The position numbers were made by a program, and so were the translations under genes. DNA of 64,000 nucleotides. Source: Clostridium sp. KNHs205. GTDB taxonomy: Bacteria; Bacillota; Clostridia; Lachnospirales; Lachnospiraceae. Shown piece by piece: positions 47,044-55,768 of the stretch (position 1 is the first letter of the stretch; each line of letters begins with the position of its first letter). The notes under the pieces are model-generated. The model worked only from the letters and a program-made list of their open reading frames with translations. It searched no databases and was not told where the DNA came from. Where the stretch lies: NCBI RefSeq assembly GCF_000702945.1, contig NZ_JNLE01000003.1:1163501-1227500 (forward strand), written 5' to 3'.

Positions 47044-48750
47044 TCATTTCGTTAATCCGGCATATCTTTCAAAGGAAGCAACCGGAAGTGGCGGCGAATA
47101 GAAATATCCTTGCGCGATTTCACAACCTGAACGATATAAAAATTCTGCCTGGCTGAAATTTTCAACCCCCTCAGCAACCACTTCTATACCAAGACTTCTG
47201 GCAAGTGCTATGGTATATTCCAGAACGGTTTCTTCCTTACGGTTCTCCCCAGTCCCGTCAAGAAATGCCTTATCCATCTTAAGAATATCTAATGGAATGT
47301 CTTTCAGAAAATTCAAAGTTGAATATCCGGTACCAAAATCATCCAGAGAAAGTCGGAATCCTTTCTCTTTTAGCGTATACAGTTTACTTTGCAAGTCCGT
47401 TTTGTAGTTAAAGAATGCTGATTCTGTTATTTCAAGCTCTATGTAGGTAGGAGGTACCTGATATTTCTCAGATATATACATGAGCTTGTCTACAAAGTCG
47501 GAGTTGCTGAAATGGATACGGGATACATTAATTGATATAGGTATAACAGGATAGTCTTCTTTCATCCATTTTGCAATCGTTTGAAAGGCCTTCTCCCAAA
47601 TAAAGTAGTCCAGTGAGATTATAAATCCGTTCTTCTCAAAAAGCTGTATAAACCTTTCCGGAGGAATGATACCTTTTTCCGGGTGATTCCAACGTACTAA
47701 AGCTTCAGCTCCCACTACCTCAGTGGTAGGGATGGACATTTTAGGCTGCAGATACATTTCAAAATGATTGTTTGATAATGCGGAAATCATTTCATTCTCA
47801 ATATCACTGTCTTCAAGAGTTCGTTTTCGTAAAGAATCTTCATAAAAAGCAAGAGTCTTCATAACATCATTCTTGATTGTCTTTTTAGTGAGAGTTGCAC
47901 GTTCGCACAGTACATTCATGGAAAGGTCTTTGCTCTCAACAAGGCAGACACCGATAGAAAAGGAGATTTCCATTTTTAGAGGATACTCTTTCATCTGTTT
48001 TTTTAGAAATAAAGCAAAATCATAAATTTCGGATTCATTTCTATACTCAGTAAATACTGCGAAATTATCCGAATACAGCCTGCAATAAGCATAACAGCCT
48101 GCTGTATTGGAGGACAGGACAGTGCCGATATATTTTAATACTCCGTCTCCCTCTTTGTTACCATATAAGTCATTAATAACACTAAAACGTTTAATATCAA
48201 ATACAATAACGGCAAATTTTTTGTCAGGGTTAGTTCTTCTTATACGTCTGGTTTTGTATTCAAACCGGCTAAAAGTAGGAATATTGACACCCATCAAAAG
48301 ATCATTTCCGTTTACTGTATAGGCAACCATTTCTTTACTAACTTCCTGGGCAGTGCCAAGGACTCTTGTTAACCGGCCATCTTCGTTAAAGTAGCATTTA
48401 CGCTTACAACGCACCCACATAAGTTCATTGTTCTCGGTTCTTCTGCGGAACGTAATGGAGGTGGAAGCCTGGTCGGGGCTTGCTGTCCTTATAAATTCTT
48501 TGAATCTCAATAAATCACTGGGATGTATGTATTTTAATCCAAGAAGATGCTTAAAGGAATTCTTCTGGTTATATAAGGATATCCCTGTTAACTCCATAAA
48601 ATTTTCAGATACATAGAATGTATCATCCTCGAAATTGATGTCAAAAATGACTAAGTTTGTTTGTTCAGCAATTACATCATACCGTTCACACATTTCTTCA
48701 AAATTGGTATCTGTAGATAACATGTTGATATTGCTGCCTCTTTTGTTCAT
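47044..48750 (-). CDS. PAS-GGDEF-EAL protein, probable c-di-GMP phosphodiesterase
   Basis: A 568-residue soluble protein. PAS (about 20-135) precedes a degenerate GGDEF (about 165-310, the motif replaced by LYSDNFAVF, so synthesis is unlikely). The EAL domain (about 320-565) keeps its catalytic set: GAEALVRW, SINVSRIHF, ELEITES, LDDFGTGYS, ILKMDK, VVAEGVEN and QGYFYSPPLP. It should hydrolyse c-di-GMP, perhaps gated by the PAS ligand. GAGGGATTTTA precedes the ATG and a c-di-GMP-I riboswitch lies in its leader. It sits between the two RNPP-like receptors. Confidence 0.9.
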   Translation of the reverse strand: MNKRGSNINMLSTDTNFEEMCERYDVIAEQTNLVIFDINFEDDTFYVSENFMELTGISLYNQKNSFKHLLGLKYIHPSDLLRFKEFIRTASPDQASTSITFRRRTENNELMWVRCKRKCYFNEDGRLTRVLGTAQEVSKEMVAYTVNGNDLLMGVNIPTFSRFEYKTRRIRRTNPDKKFAVIVFDIKRFSVINDLYGNKEGDGVLKYIGTVLSSNTAGCYAYCRLYSDNFAVFTEYRNESEIYDFALFLKKQMKEYPLKMEISFSIGVCLVESKDLSMNVLCERATLTKKTIKNDVMKTLAFYEDSLRKRTLEDSDIENEMISALSNNHFEMYLQPKMSIPTTEVVGAEALVRWNHPEKGIIPPERFIQLFEKNGFIISLDYFIWEKAFQTIAKWMKEDYPVIPISINVSRIHFSNSDFVDKLMYISEKYQVPPTYIELEITESAFFNYKTDLQSKLYTLKEKGFRLSLDDFGTGYSTLNFLKDIPLDILKMDKAFLDGTGENRKEETVLEYTIALARSLGIEVVAEGVENFSQAEFLYRSGCEIAQGYFYSPPLPVASFERYAGLTK

Positions 48751-48828
48751 TAAAATCCCTCGCTTTTCAAATCACATAGTAGATCAGCCTCTTTGTACAT
48801 TTTTGATTTTATTTCGTAGGAAATAATT

Positions 48829-48907
48829 GCAACTGGCTGCCATACCTGTCAGGTTTAGGCCCTATAGCTTTGCGTCACTGCCTTTAGACAGTTATGCCTT
48901 TCTTTCG
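48829..48907 (-). ncRNA. Cyclic di-GMP-I riboswitch upstream of the EAL gene
   Basis: On the minus strand: AAGGCATAAC, P2 hairpin ACTGTCTAAAGGCAGT, GACGCAAAGC, TATAGGGCCTAAACC, then TATGGCAGCCAGTTGC. All core GEMM-I positions are present. It ends about 80 bases before the start codon of the EAL gene. It resembles the riboswitch at 8186 closely. Confidence 0.88.
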
Positions 48908-48990
48908 GGAAATAAATGGTGATATTTAATTTTTAATTTATTTGAATCAACTATCTTAGTTGTGATTAAATAATAATATTTATACTAAAT

Positions 48991-49017
48991 ATAAAATATC
49001 CTTGAAGGATATTTTAT
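48991..49017. terminator. Terminator of the peptide gene
   Basis: AAAATATCC (48993-49001) / GGATATTTT around a five-base loop. On the minus strand it follows the 47-codon gene by about 60 bases and leads into T-rich sequence. Confidence 0.6.
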
Positions 49018-49078
49018 GCCATAAGTGTCAAAAGATTTGATAACTTTGTAAAATTATGCTATAATTCATAGTAAAATA

Positions 49079-49222
49079 TTATCTGGTCTCACAAATAAAA
49101 GGAAAGGGATCATTTAAAGTGGTTATTATTCCAGTACCTCTGGAAGGTGAGGTTATACCAGATACAGAGACTAGAACCAGTAAAACAGCAATAAAGTAAC
49201 GTATTTTTGAAAACAATTTCAT
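49079..49222 (-). CDS. Candidate exported pheromone precursor, 47 residues (PapR-like)
   Basis: Too short for usual ORF lists. ATG at 49222 is preceded by CCGGAGGTAAATTTT, an excellent ribosome site. The product starts MKLFSKIRYF (basic), has a hydrophobic core IAVLLVLVSVSGIT and a polar tail ending LNDPFPFICETR. That is the form of Phr/PapR/NprX signal precursors, and DPFPF recalls the DLPFEF end of B. cereus PapR. It is divergent from an RNPP-type receptor gene, with the receptor operator between them and a terminator behind. Seen: ORF, site, signal-like N-terminus, context. Inferred: export, processing and receptor pairing. Confidence 0.65.
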   Translation of the reverse strand: MKLFSKIRYFIAVLLVLVSVSGITSPSRGTGIITTLNDPFPFICETR

Positions 49223-49264
49223 AAAATTTACCTCCGGATTCATAATAAATTATTCTTTGGGTAA

Positions 49265-49309
49265 ATTATACCATTGGTTTTTTTATATATAAATGGACAC
49301 TTATGTCCA
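49265..49309. promoter_or_regulatory. Divergent control region of receptor and peptide genes
   Basis: Inverted repeat TGGACA-CTTA-TGTCCA (49294-49309) matches the site at 45862. On the minus strand a TATAAT box (49270-49265) lies 24 bases beyond it with a TTTATA -35, so the repeat sits just upstream of -35, where an activator would bind. The spacing to the box is 10 bases, one helical turn, shorter than at the first site. On the plus strand the repeat is 22 bases before the receptor ATG. Confidence 0.6.
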
Positions 49310-49330
49310 TCAAAAAAGGCGGATTACTAT

Positions 49331-50020
49331 ATGAGTTACGAGCATTTTGGCATATTTCTGAGGGAACTGAGAGAATCAAGAAGCCTGACAAGAGAGCAAT
49401 TGGCAAAAGGTATCTGTACACCGAAGCAGATTTACCGTATTGAGAAGGGAGAGTTCGAACCCTCACTATATTTATTAAACCAGTTATCCATTAAGTTCAA
49501 CATGGATCTTAATGAATACTTTAAAATGTATTTTTCAGTAAATACTGTTATTGGATATGAGGGTATTCAGGCTATAAACAATGCAATATCTTTAGGGGAT
49601 AGGGAACTGTTGAAAAATCTGGTAGAAAAATATGAAAAGCATAAAGACTTTACTAAAGGTGAGAACCTTCAACATATTCTGTATGGTAAGGCAATTTGCG
49701 CTGCTTATGAAAAGAATTATATGAATTCATTGAATTATTGTCTTAAAGGGATAATGATAGAAGAACCGTCGTTTACATTAGACTCTATAACAAAAAGTAC
49801 ATATTCTAATGTGGGACTATCTATCATTAATTTTATGAGTACTAATTATATGTCTCTAAAAAGAGAAGATATAGCGAATAAAATACTACTGGATTTGTTA
49901 TATGTGTTGGAAACTAATATATTGCCCTCACCATATCCTATGTACCAGGCATCTCAGTTTGCCAAGAAGTTTTATCAAAGTATATTAGCTAATCTTAGTT
50001 ATTTTGGTGTTAGTATATAA
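49331..50020 (+). pseudogene. RNPP/PlcR-like receptor, 5' part, interrupted by IS3 element
   Basis: Encodes 229 residues: an HTH (FLRELRESRSLTREQLAKGIC, IYRIEKGEFEPSLYLLNQLS) and the first TPR-like repeats, closely matching the regulator at 45905. After ANLS the reading leaves the family sequence and stops, where the IS begins. The remainder is at 51255-51560. The truncated product keeps the DNA-binding domain but lacks the C-terminal repeats. The ATG used gives the same N-terminus as the paralogue; 19 codons upstream are not homologous. Confidence 0.85.
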
Positions 50021-50079
50021 GTGTGGACACGAAAAGTTTAACACGATAAAATGTTTCATAGAAAGGTGTGTGTTAAACA

Positions 50080-50355
50080 ATGTCCAAGAACGGTACCCGT
50101 TATTCGGAAGAATTCAAACAACAGATTGTTGATCTGTATAATTCAGGTAGCTCAGTTTCCTACTTGAGTAGTGAATATGGTGTCACAAATGTAACGATTT
50201 ATAGTTGGATCAAGCAGCTATCTCCAGTCAAAGTATCAGAAAAAGAAGAAATTAACTCTAAAGACTACGAGAAAATGAAAAAACGTATCGCTGAACTTGA
50301 AATGGAAAATGAAATCTTAAAAAAAGCTACTGCCATATTCGCAAGAAAACGATAG
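50080..50355 (+). CDS. IS3 transposase OrfA
   Basis: A 91-residue DNA-binding protein with an HTH (FKQQIVDLYNSGSSVSYLSSEYGVTNVTIYSWIKQL) and a C-terminal leucine-zipper-like coil. A run of seven A (50319-50325), read as A-AAA-AAA, is a good -1 slippage site 28 bases before its stop, allowing the OrfAB fusion. Confidence 0.92.
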   Translation: MSKNGTRYSEEFKQQIVDLYNSGSSVSYLSSEYGVTNVTIYSWIKQLSPVKVSEKEEINSKDYEKMKKRIAELEMENEILKKATAIFARKR

Positions 50356-51212
50356 AAGAAATCGTTACCTTCATCGAAAAATACAAAACCAAATATACCG
50401 TAAAGCTTATATGCAAAGCCTTGAAATTCCCTCGAAGTACCTATTATAAGGCTCTCGTTCGTGTACCTTCAAATCGACAGCTAGAAGCCGATAAATTTAA
50501 GGCAGAAATCAAGAAAATCTGGACTGACAGCAAAGCCAGATATGGTGCACCTAAAATTCACCAGGTACTGATCAGCCAAGGTAAATCAATTAGCCTAAAA
50601 CGAGTACAACGATATATGATTGATATGGGACTTCGTTCCATTGTTATAAAGAAGTTCCGATATCACTCAGAAAGAATCACGACGGACCAAAAGAAAAACA
50701 TCCTAAACCGTGACTTTCGTACAACTGGAATTAATCAAAAATGGTGTACAGACATTACCTATATCCATACAGTACGGGATGGATGGACCTATCTAGCTTC
50801 CGTCATGGACCTTCACAGCAAGAAAATCATTGGTTATGCCTATGATACTTCCATGACAGCCGAATTGGCTACGCAGGCAGTTAAAAATGCATGTTTAAAT
50901 GTAAAGGTTACGGAAGGCATTCTTCTGCACAGCGATTTAGGCACACAGTATACCAGTAAGATATTTGAGGATTACCTGTCTCTCAAAGGGATTATCCATT
51001 CCTTTAGTCGAAAAGGAAATCCATATGATAATGCATGTATTGAATCCTTCCATTCCGTCCTAAAGAAGGAAGAGATCAATCATCATAAATACAGTGATTT
51101 CAATGCTGCCCGCAAGGTCGTATTTGAATATATTGAATCCTGGTACAATAGAAAAAGGATTCATGGTGCCATTAATTATTTGACTCCGCAGGCTGCTCAT
51201 GAGGCTGCCTAA
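50322..51212 (+). CDS. IS3 transposase OrfB (by -1 frameshift)
   Basis: The -1 frame is open from the slippery run through 51212. It has an N-terminal IS150/IS3-type region (YGAPKIHQVL) and an integrase core with DDE residues: Asp in WCTDITYIH, Asp in LLHSDLGTQYTS and Glu in YDNACIESFHSVLKKEEI. The catalytic set is complete, so the element may be active. The annotatable independent start (TTG 50421) has no ribosome site; production as an OrfAB fusion is expected. Confidence 0.9.
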   Translation, partial: KSYCHIRKKTIEEIVTFIEKYKTKYTVKLICKALKFPRSTYYKALVRVPSNRQLEADKFKAEIKKIWTDSKARYGAPKIHQVLISQGKSISLKRVQRYMIDMGLRSIVIKKFRYHSERITTDQKKNILNRDFRTTGINQKWCTDITYIHTVRDGWTYLASVMDLHSKKIIGYAYDTSMTAELATQAVKNACLNVKVTEGILLHSDLGTQYTSKIFEDYLSLKGIIHSFSRKGNPYDNACIESFHSVLKKEEINHHKYSDFNAARKVVFEYIESWYNRKRIHGAINYLTPQAAHEAA

Positions 51213-51254
51213 GCGGCATCAAAAGTTAAACTTTTTGTGTCTACATTATTGACA

Positions 51255-51560
51255 CAAGTCCATTTGTTATTAAACAATGAAGATTATGTAAATGCAGAAA
51301 AAATTATAGAAAAAGGTATAGATTATTCTATACAAGAAAACTATATGCGATTTCTACCCGGTTTGATGTTTATGAAATTTAAGCTTCTTTATAAGCTGGA
51401 GCAGTATGACAAAGCAAAAGAATTTTACGATCAGACAATATGCCTTTATAAAATTACAAAACAATTTACAGCATTGGAAGATTTGGAAAGCACGATAGTT
51501 GAAAACTATCCAGAAATTTTTAAGGATAATAAGTCCAATACAGAAGAGGGAACGTTATAA
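51255..51560 (+). pseudogene. 3' remainder of the interrupted RNPP-like receptor
   Basis: About 100 codons. QVHLLLNNEDYVNAEKIIEKGIDYSI aligns with HIYLSDNEIDKAEEMINKGIEFSI of the intact paralogue, and the end (IVENYPEIFKDN) matches its KIDYPEIIKYLD. It has no start codon or ribosome site of its own. It restores the missing TPR-like C-terminus of the gene at 49331. Confidence 0.85.
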
Positions 51561-51652
51561 AAAATAATATTGACGTGAAGAGAACGGGTTCTCAATAAGC
51601 ATAAGAAATTACATAATTGTGCAAAGAGAACTTGTTTAGGGGAGAGACACAA

Positions 51653-53377
51653 ATGGTTACAGAGTTGGAACAGTTCTTAGAAGCATACATAGACAAGCTT
51701 GAGCTGGCAGGGGAAGAACTAAGAGAAAAAGAAATGCCATGGATTTCAGAGGAGTTATATTCCTTATATGAAAGAACGGGCAATCGCCTGGAATTTGAAG
51801 CGGTATATTTTGAACGCAGAAAATATCTTGCAGTATTTGGTATGCTTGCTGTAATCAAAAGAAGAGTAAAGGATATCAGGAAGCTGGAAGAGATTATGCT
51901 TGATATCTGCCTGGAGGAATGCTGGGCACTGCCACCTCATGTGGACAGAACCAATAATCCTGTATGGAGAAAGACCATCGATTTATTTGCGGCAGAAACT
52001 GCACAAGCCTTATCAGAAATCATTTATCTGTTAAAAGATGAAATAAACATAGCAGTTTATGAAAGTGTAAGAGACAATGTTTTCACCAGGGTGTTAAATC
52101 CTTTCTATCGTAGTACCGCACCTTACAGCAGTTGGGAGCATTCTACCCATAACTGGTGCGCTGTCTGCAGCGGTTCTTTGGGTAGCGCCTCCCTTTATAT
52201 GCTTAAAAATCAACCGGAAGAATTGAGAAATGTAATAGAACGTATTACAGATTCACTTCAGTATTACCTGAAAGGTTTTCCGGAAGACGGAACCTGTATG
52301 GAAGGTATCGGTTATTTTACCTATGGAATGACCTACTTTACAACTTTTGCACAGCAATTAGCGGAATATAGCAATGGTGAGCTTAACCTGTTCAGGAACG
52401 ATAAGGTCAGACGTATTGCTGAGTTTCAGCAGAAATGTTACTTTGAGGAAGGACTTTCCGTTAATTTCTCTGATAGCGACAGCCATACCAGATACAAAAT
52501 GGGGCTTACCTTAAAGCTTGCCCTGCAATATGATACGGTTAACCTCCCGCCCCTTGGACTTGCCGGAGCTTATGACACAGACCCCTGTTTCAGGTGGGCA
52601 GCTATCTACAGAGACTACCTATGGACCAAAGAATATATCGAAGCTCTTAAGACGGGTACGATAAAAGAACGGAATCTGCACCTGAATGCCCAGGATACTC
52701 TAAAGGAAGCCCAGTGGAATGTCATGCGCAGTAAGAATAAAGCAGGACTTGCGATGAAAGGGGGGCATAATGACGAACCCCATAATCATAATGATATAGG
52801 AAGCTTCCTTTATGTTTATAAGAAAGCTATGTTTCTGGCAGAGCTTGGTGCAGGAGAATATACCAAGGATTATTTCGGAAACGGAAGATATGACATTTTA
52901 TGTAACAGTTCCTTAGGCCATAGTGTCCCAATTATTAATAACAAAGGACAGTTAAGCGGCAGAGAACATGCCTGTACTTATTTTAATGCGGATAAGGCAT
53001 TTGAAACTGTAGTTCATCTGGAAAAGGCTTATGAAGAAAATAGTATAAAAAGTATCAAAAGAACGGTAACCTTTAATCCAGAGGATGGTTCAGTGCGGAT
53101 AAGAGACGACTTTCAATGTACAGAGCATACCGCTTCCATCAGGGAAAACCTGATAACCGGTATTAAGCCTGTAATAGAGAAGAACAAAATTTTATTAAAG
53201 AAAGACTCTTTGAAATGTTGTATTACAATAGAAGACAAGGATGCAGCAATTGAAGTTAAACCAGTGCAGCACAGTGACCACGAAGGAGTACAGCAAGAAG
53301 TCTATCTGATACAGTGGGAATTGCCACTCACCAAGGAAACCTCCTCTGTAATATCCATAAATCCGGAAGAAAATTAA
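51653..53377 (+). CDS. Heparinase II/III-like polysaccharide lyase family protein
   Basis: A 574-residue protein without a signal peptide. The N-terminal half is an alpha/alpha toroid (WEHSTHNWCAVCSGSLGSASLY, FPEDGTCMEGIGYFTYGMTYF). The C-terminal half is a beta-sandwich beginning with the family signature HNDEPHNHNDIGSFLYVYK (about residue 380). Heparinase II/III enzymes cleave uronate-containing polysaccharides by elimination; the cytoplasmic location suggests action on imported oligosaccharides. The ATG after GGGGAGAGACACAA was chosen; TTG 12 codons earlier has no site. Confidence 0.75.
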   Translation: MVTELEQFLEAYIDKLELAGEELREKEMPWISEELYSLYERTGNRLEFEAVYFERRKYLAVFGMLAVIKRRVKDIRKLEEIMLDICLEECWALPPHVDRTNNPVWRKTIDLFAAETAQALSEIIYLLKDEINIAVYESVRDNVFTRVLNPFYRSTAPYSSWEHSTHNWCAVCSGSLGSASLYMLKNQPEELRNVIERITDSLQYYLKGFPEDGTCMEGIGYFTYGMTYFTTFAQQLAEYSNGELNLFRNDKVRRIAEFQQKCYFEEGLSVNFSDSDSHTRYKMGLTLKLALQYDTVNLPPLGLAGAYDTDPCFRWAAIYRDYLWTKEYIEALKTGTIKERNLHLNAQDTLKEAQWNVMRSKNKAGLAMKGGHNDEPHNHNDIGSFLYVYKKAMFLAELGAGEYTKDYFGNGRYDILCNSSLGHSVPIINNKGQLSGREHACTYFNADKAFETVVHLEKAYEENSIKSIKRTVTFNPEDGSVRIRDDFQCTEHTASIRENLITGIKPVIEKNKILLKKDSLKCCITIEDKDAAIEVKPVQHSDHEGVQQEVYLIQWELPLTKETSSVISINPEEN

Positions 53378-53391
53378 ATTATGTTTCATTT

Positions 53392-53436
53392 TAAGCATCA
53401 GCTCTTATTTAACATATGAGCTGATGCTTTTTTGCT
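53392..53436 (+). terminator. Terminator after the lyase gene
   Basis: Stem AAGCATCAGCTC (53394-53405) / GAGCTGATGCTT (53419-53430) followed by TTTT. Confidence 0.88.
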
Positions 53437-53857
53437 CTAGGAGCAGATTATTCAATGGGTTTTAGATGGAAAAGATTGTTAAAAAATTAATAATATCACA
53501 AATTATTACATTACAGTCTATAGAAGCATTTTCCATATTAAGCGATTTGCAGTCATAGAAAATCGTCATAAAAAATGTATTAGTGAAACATTTTGTCGAA
53601 GCTTATTGTTAAAATATAAACAAATACACTAAAAATTTTATAAAAAATATTAAAATTTTGGGCAAAAAACAAAGAATAGTTTTGCGTTGTTTAATATTTG
53701 GGTGTATAATTAGACAGAATCACGTAAAAAGTGATTAGAAAATAAGCAGATATTATAAAATCAGCCTATACAGATGGCAGCCATGCGACGACTTGCAGTC
53801 TGAAGACTCCTTTTTATTATTACCGGCTTTATATCAATTGACGGCAAGGTGACGAAT
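53437..53857 (+). other. Leader region of the hydrogenase operon
   Basis: About 420 AT-rich bases. A promoter-like TTGCGT (53682) / TATAAT (53705) pair with 17-bp spacing lies inside. After it come a hairpin AATCAC/GTGATT and a short AGTCT-GA-AGACT stem followed by CCTTTTT (53798-53816), which could attenuate transcription. No gene and no known riboswitch recognised. Confidence 0.5.
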
Positions 53858-55768
53858 ATGAACTTAATAACAACACTCATTCTATTTCCAATGGCAATAG
53901 CAATCCTCTCTTTTGTTATAAGACAGGATAAAATAAGAAATGCTATTGTAACTTTAGGGGCTGCAAGTATCGCCCTTCTGACCGTTCTGGTAACCGTGAG
54001 ATATTTCGGAGACGGTATTACTTATTCTTATCATCAAGAAGTGGAAATTTCATACCTGATAATGTGTCTTGAGATTATAATCGCAGGTTATATTCTTGTG
54101 AAGAGCATCAGGGACAAAAAGTACTTAGTGACTGTATTTGCGGCGGTACAGACACCTTTGATCCTGTGGTTTGAACTATCCGCAGGACATCACATCCGGA
54201 TAGTGAACCAGATGGTATATGATAAGCTGTCAGGTATCATGGTACTTATTATCGGTATCATTGGCAGCCTTATCTGTATCTATGCAGTGGGTTATATGAA
54301 GGATTACCACCATCACCATAAGGAATATGCCGAGAGAAAATCCTTTTTCCTGTCCATCCTGTTTTTATTTCTCTCCGCTATGTTTGGACTGGTGCTAAGT
54401 AACAATCTGACCTGGCTCTATTTCTGCTGGGAGGTTACTTCTCTTTGTTCTTTCCTGTTAATCGGGTATACAAGAACAGACGAAGCAAAGAACAATTCCT
54501 ATCGTGCGTTAACGATTAATCTTGGTGGCGGGCTTGCTTTTGCTGTTGCCATCGTATTTATTGGTTTACATTATGACACCCTTGAGTTATCAACACTGAT
54601 TTCTCTTGAACCTGAAGCCATAGCAATGGTGCCGGTCTTCCTGATGTCTGTGGCAGCTCTCACAAAATCTGCCCAGTTTCCCTTTTCCTCCTGGCTTCTT
54701 GGAGCTATGGTGGCACCTACACCCTCCTCAGCGCTGCTGCATTCCGCAACCATGGTTAAGGCAGGCGTGTATCTGATTATCAGACTTGCACCTATGCTTG
54801 GGGATTCACCGGTGGGGATTGCTGTAACGGGAATAGGCTGTGCCACCTTCCTGTTAAGCTCATTGGCAGCAGTTACCCAAAGTGATGGAAAGAAGATTCT
54901 TGCTTATTCCACCGTTGCCAACCTGGGACTGATTGTTATCTGTGCCAGTATCGGAAGCCAGGAAGCACTTTGGGCTGCCATTCTGTTAATTATTTTCCAT
55001 GCTTCAGCTAAATCCTTAATGTTTTTGTGCGTGGGTTCTATTGAGCATCAGCTGGGCAGCCGTAATGTAGAGGATATGGGAGACCTGGCAGAAGTGTCCA
55101 GAAAACTGAATCTGTTTATGTTTATCGGTATTGCCGGTATGTTCCTGGCACCTTTTGGTATGCTTATCTCAAAATGGGTGGCAATGAAAGCATTTATCGA
55201 TTCCAGACATATACTGGCTGTTATAGTGATTGCTTACGGCAGCGCCATTACCCTGTTCTATTGGACGAAATGGATGGGTAAACTGGTATCCGGTTCTAAT
55301 CGGAAGCAGGAAAAGGACCATGCTTTTTCCCTGTTTGAAGAACTGCCTATTATCATACATGCCATAATTGTTATTGTTTCCTGTTTTGCTTTTCCGCTTA
55401 TCTCCGATTATGCTCTTGTACCCTACTTGACAGAGCTTTTTGGTAAAGAAGCGATAATACCTATTGGTACAAGTGATGTCAACCTTATGATAATGATGCT
55501 TGCCATGCTGATTATCATACCTATTAGCTTTATTCCTCTTTATAAAGGAGATAAAAGGCGTATTGTTCCCATTTATATGGCCGGTGAAAATACCGGGGAT
55601 AATGAGACCTTCTACGGCAGTCTTGGCGAGAAAAGGAAAGCTGAGATGCGTAACTGGTATCTTTCTGAATATTTTGACAGTAAGAAAATGCTGTTCATCG
55701 GTGATATTATCGCGATACTTATACTGGTGCTCGGCGTAATACTTCTAATCGGGGGGCTTGCTAAATAA
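53858..55768 (+). CDS. echA: Ech hydrogenase proton-pumping subunit (NuoL-like)
   Basis: A 636-residue membrane protein with about 16 hydrophobic segments of the complex I antiporter family. Typical pieces are WEVTSLCSFLLIGYTR (Glu), MSVAALTKSAQFPFSSWLLGAMVAPTPSSALLHSATMVKAGVYL (the conserved Lys and His segment) and HASAKSLMFLCVGSIEH. It would move protons or sodium ions as the hydrogenase oxidises ferredoxin. AAGGTGACGAAT precedes the ATG at 53858. It is first in the operon and its stop overlaps the start of echB. Confidence 0.88.
   Translation: MNLITTLILFPMAIAILSFVIRQDKIRNAIVTLGAASIALLTVLVTVRYFGDGITYSYHQEVEISYLIMCLEIIIAGYILVKSIRDKKYLVTVFAAVQTPLILWFELSAGHHIRIVNQMVYDKLSGIMVLIIGIIGSLICIYAVGYMKDYHHHHKEYAERKSFFLSILFLFLSAMFGLVLSNNLTWLYFCWEVTSLCSFLLIGYTRTDEAKNNSYRALTINLGGGLAFAVAIVFIGLHYDTLELSTLISLEPEAIAMVPVFLMSVAALTKSAQFPFSSWLLGAMVAPTPSSALLHSATMVKAGVYLIIRLAPMLGDSPVGIAVTGIGCATFLLSSLAAVTQSDGKKILAYSTVANLGLIVICASIGSQEALWAAILLIIFHASAKSLMFLCVGSIEHQLGSRNVEDMGDLAEVSRKLNLFMFIGIAGMFLAPFGMLISKWVAMKAFIDSRHILAVIVIAYGSAITLFYWTKWMGKLVSGSNRKQEKDHAFSLFEELPIIIHAIIVIVSCFAFPLISDYALVPYLTELFGKEAIIPIGTSDVNLMIMMLAMLIIIPISFIPLYKGDKRRIVPIYMAGENTGDNETFYGSLGEKRKAEMRNWYLSEYFDSKKMLFIGDIIAILILVLGVILLIGGLAK

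Larger units (their letters stand above)
50022..51245 (+). mobile_element. IS3-family insertion sequence
   Basis: About 1.22 kb. Terminal inverted repeats are TGTGGACACGAAAAGTTTAAC (left, 50022) and its near-complement ending TGTCTACA (right, 51245), with two mismatches over 21. Less regular similarity extends outward to about 50008 and 51254, so the true ends may lie there. It carries two overlapping frames, orfA and orfB. No clean target duplication is seen at either choice of ends. It lies inside the second receptor gene in the same orientation. Confidence 0.9.

Noticed and set aside
49120..49200. 26-codon plus-strand ORF starting with GTG
   Set aside because: It overlaps the better-supported peptide gene on the other strand; its ribosome spacing is long and the product has no signal-like segment.
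50421..51212. OrfB as an independent gene from TTG 50421
   Set aside because: No ribosome site; the -1 frame is open from the slippery A-run, so a frameshift product is more likely.
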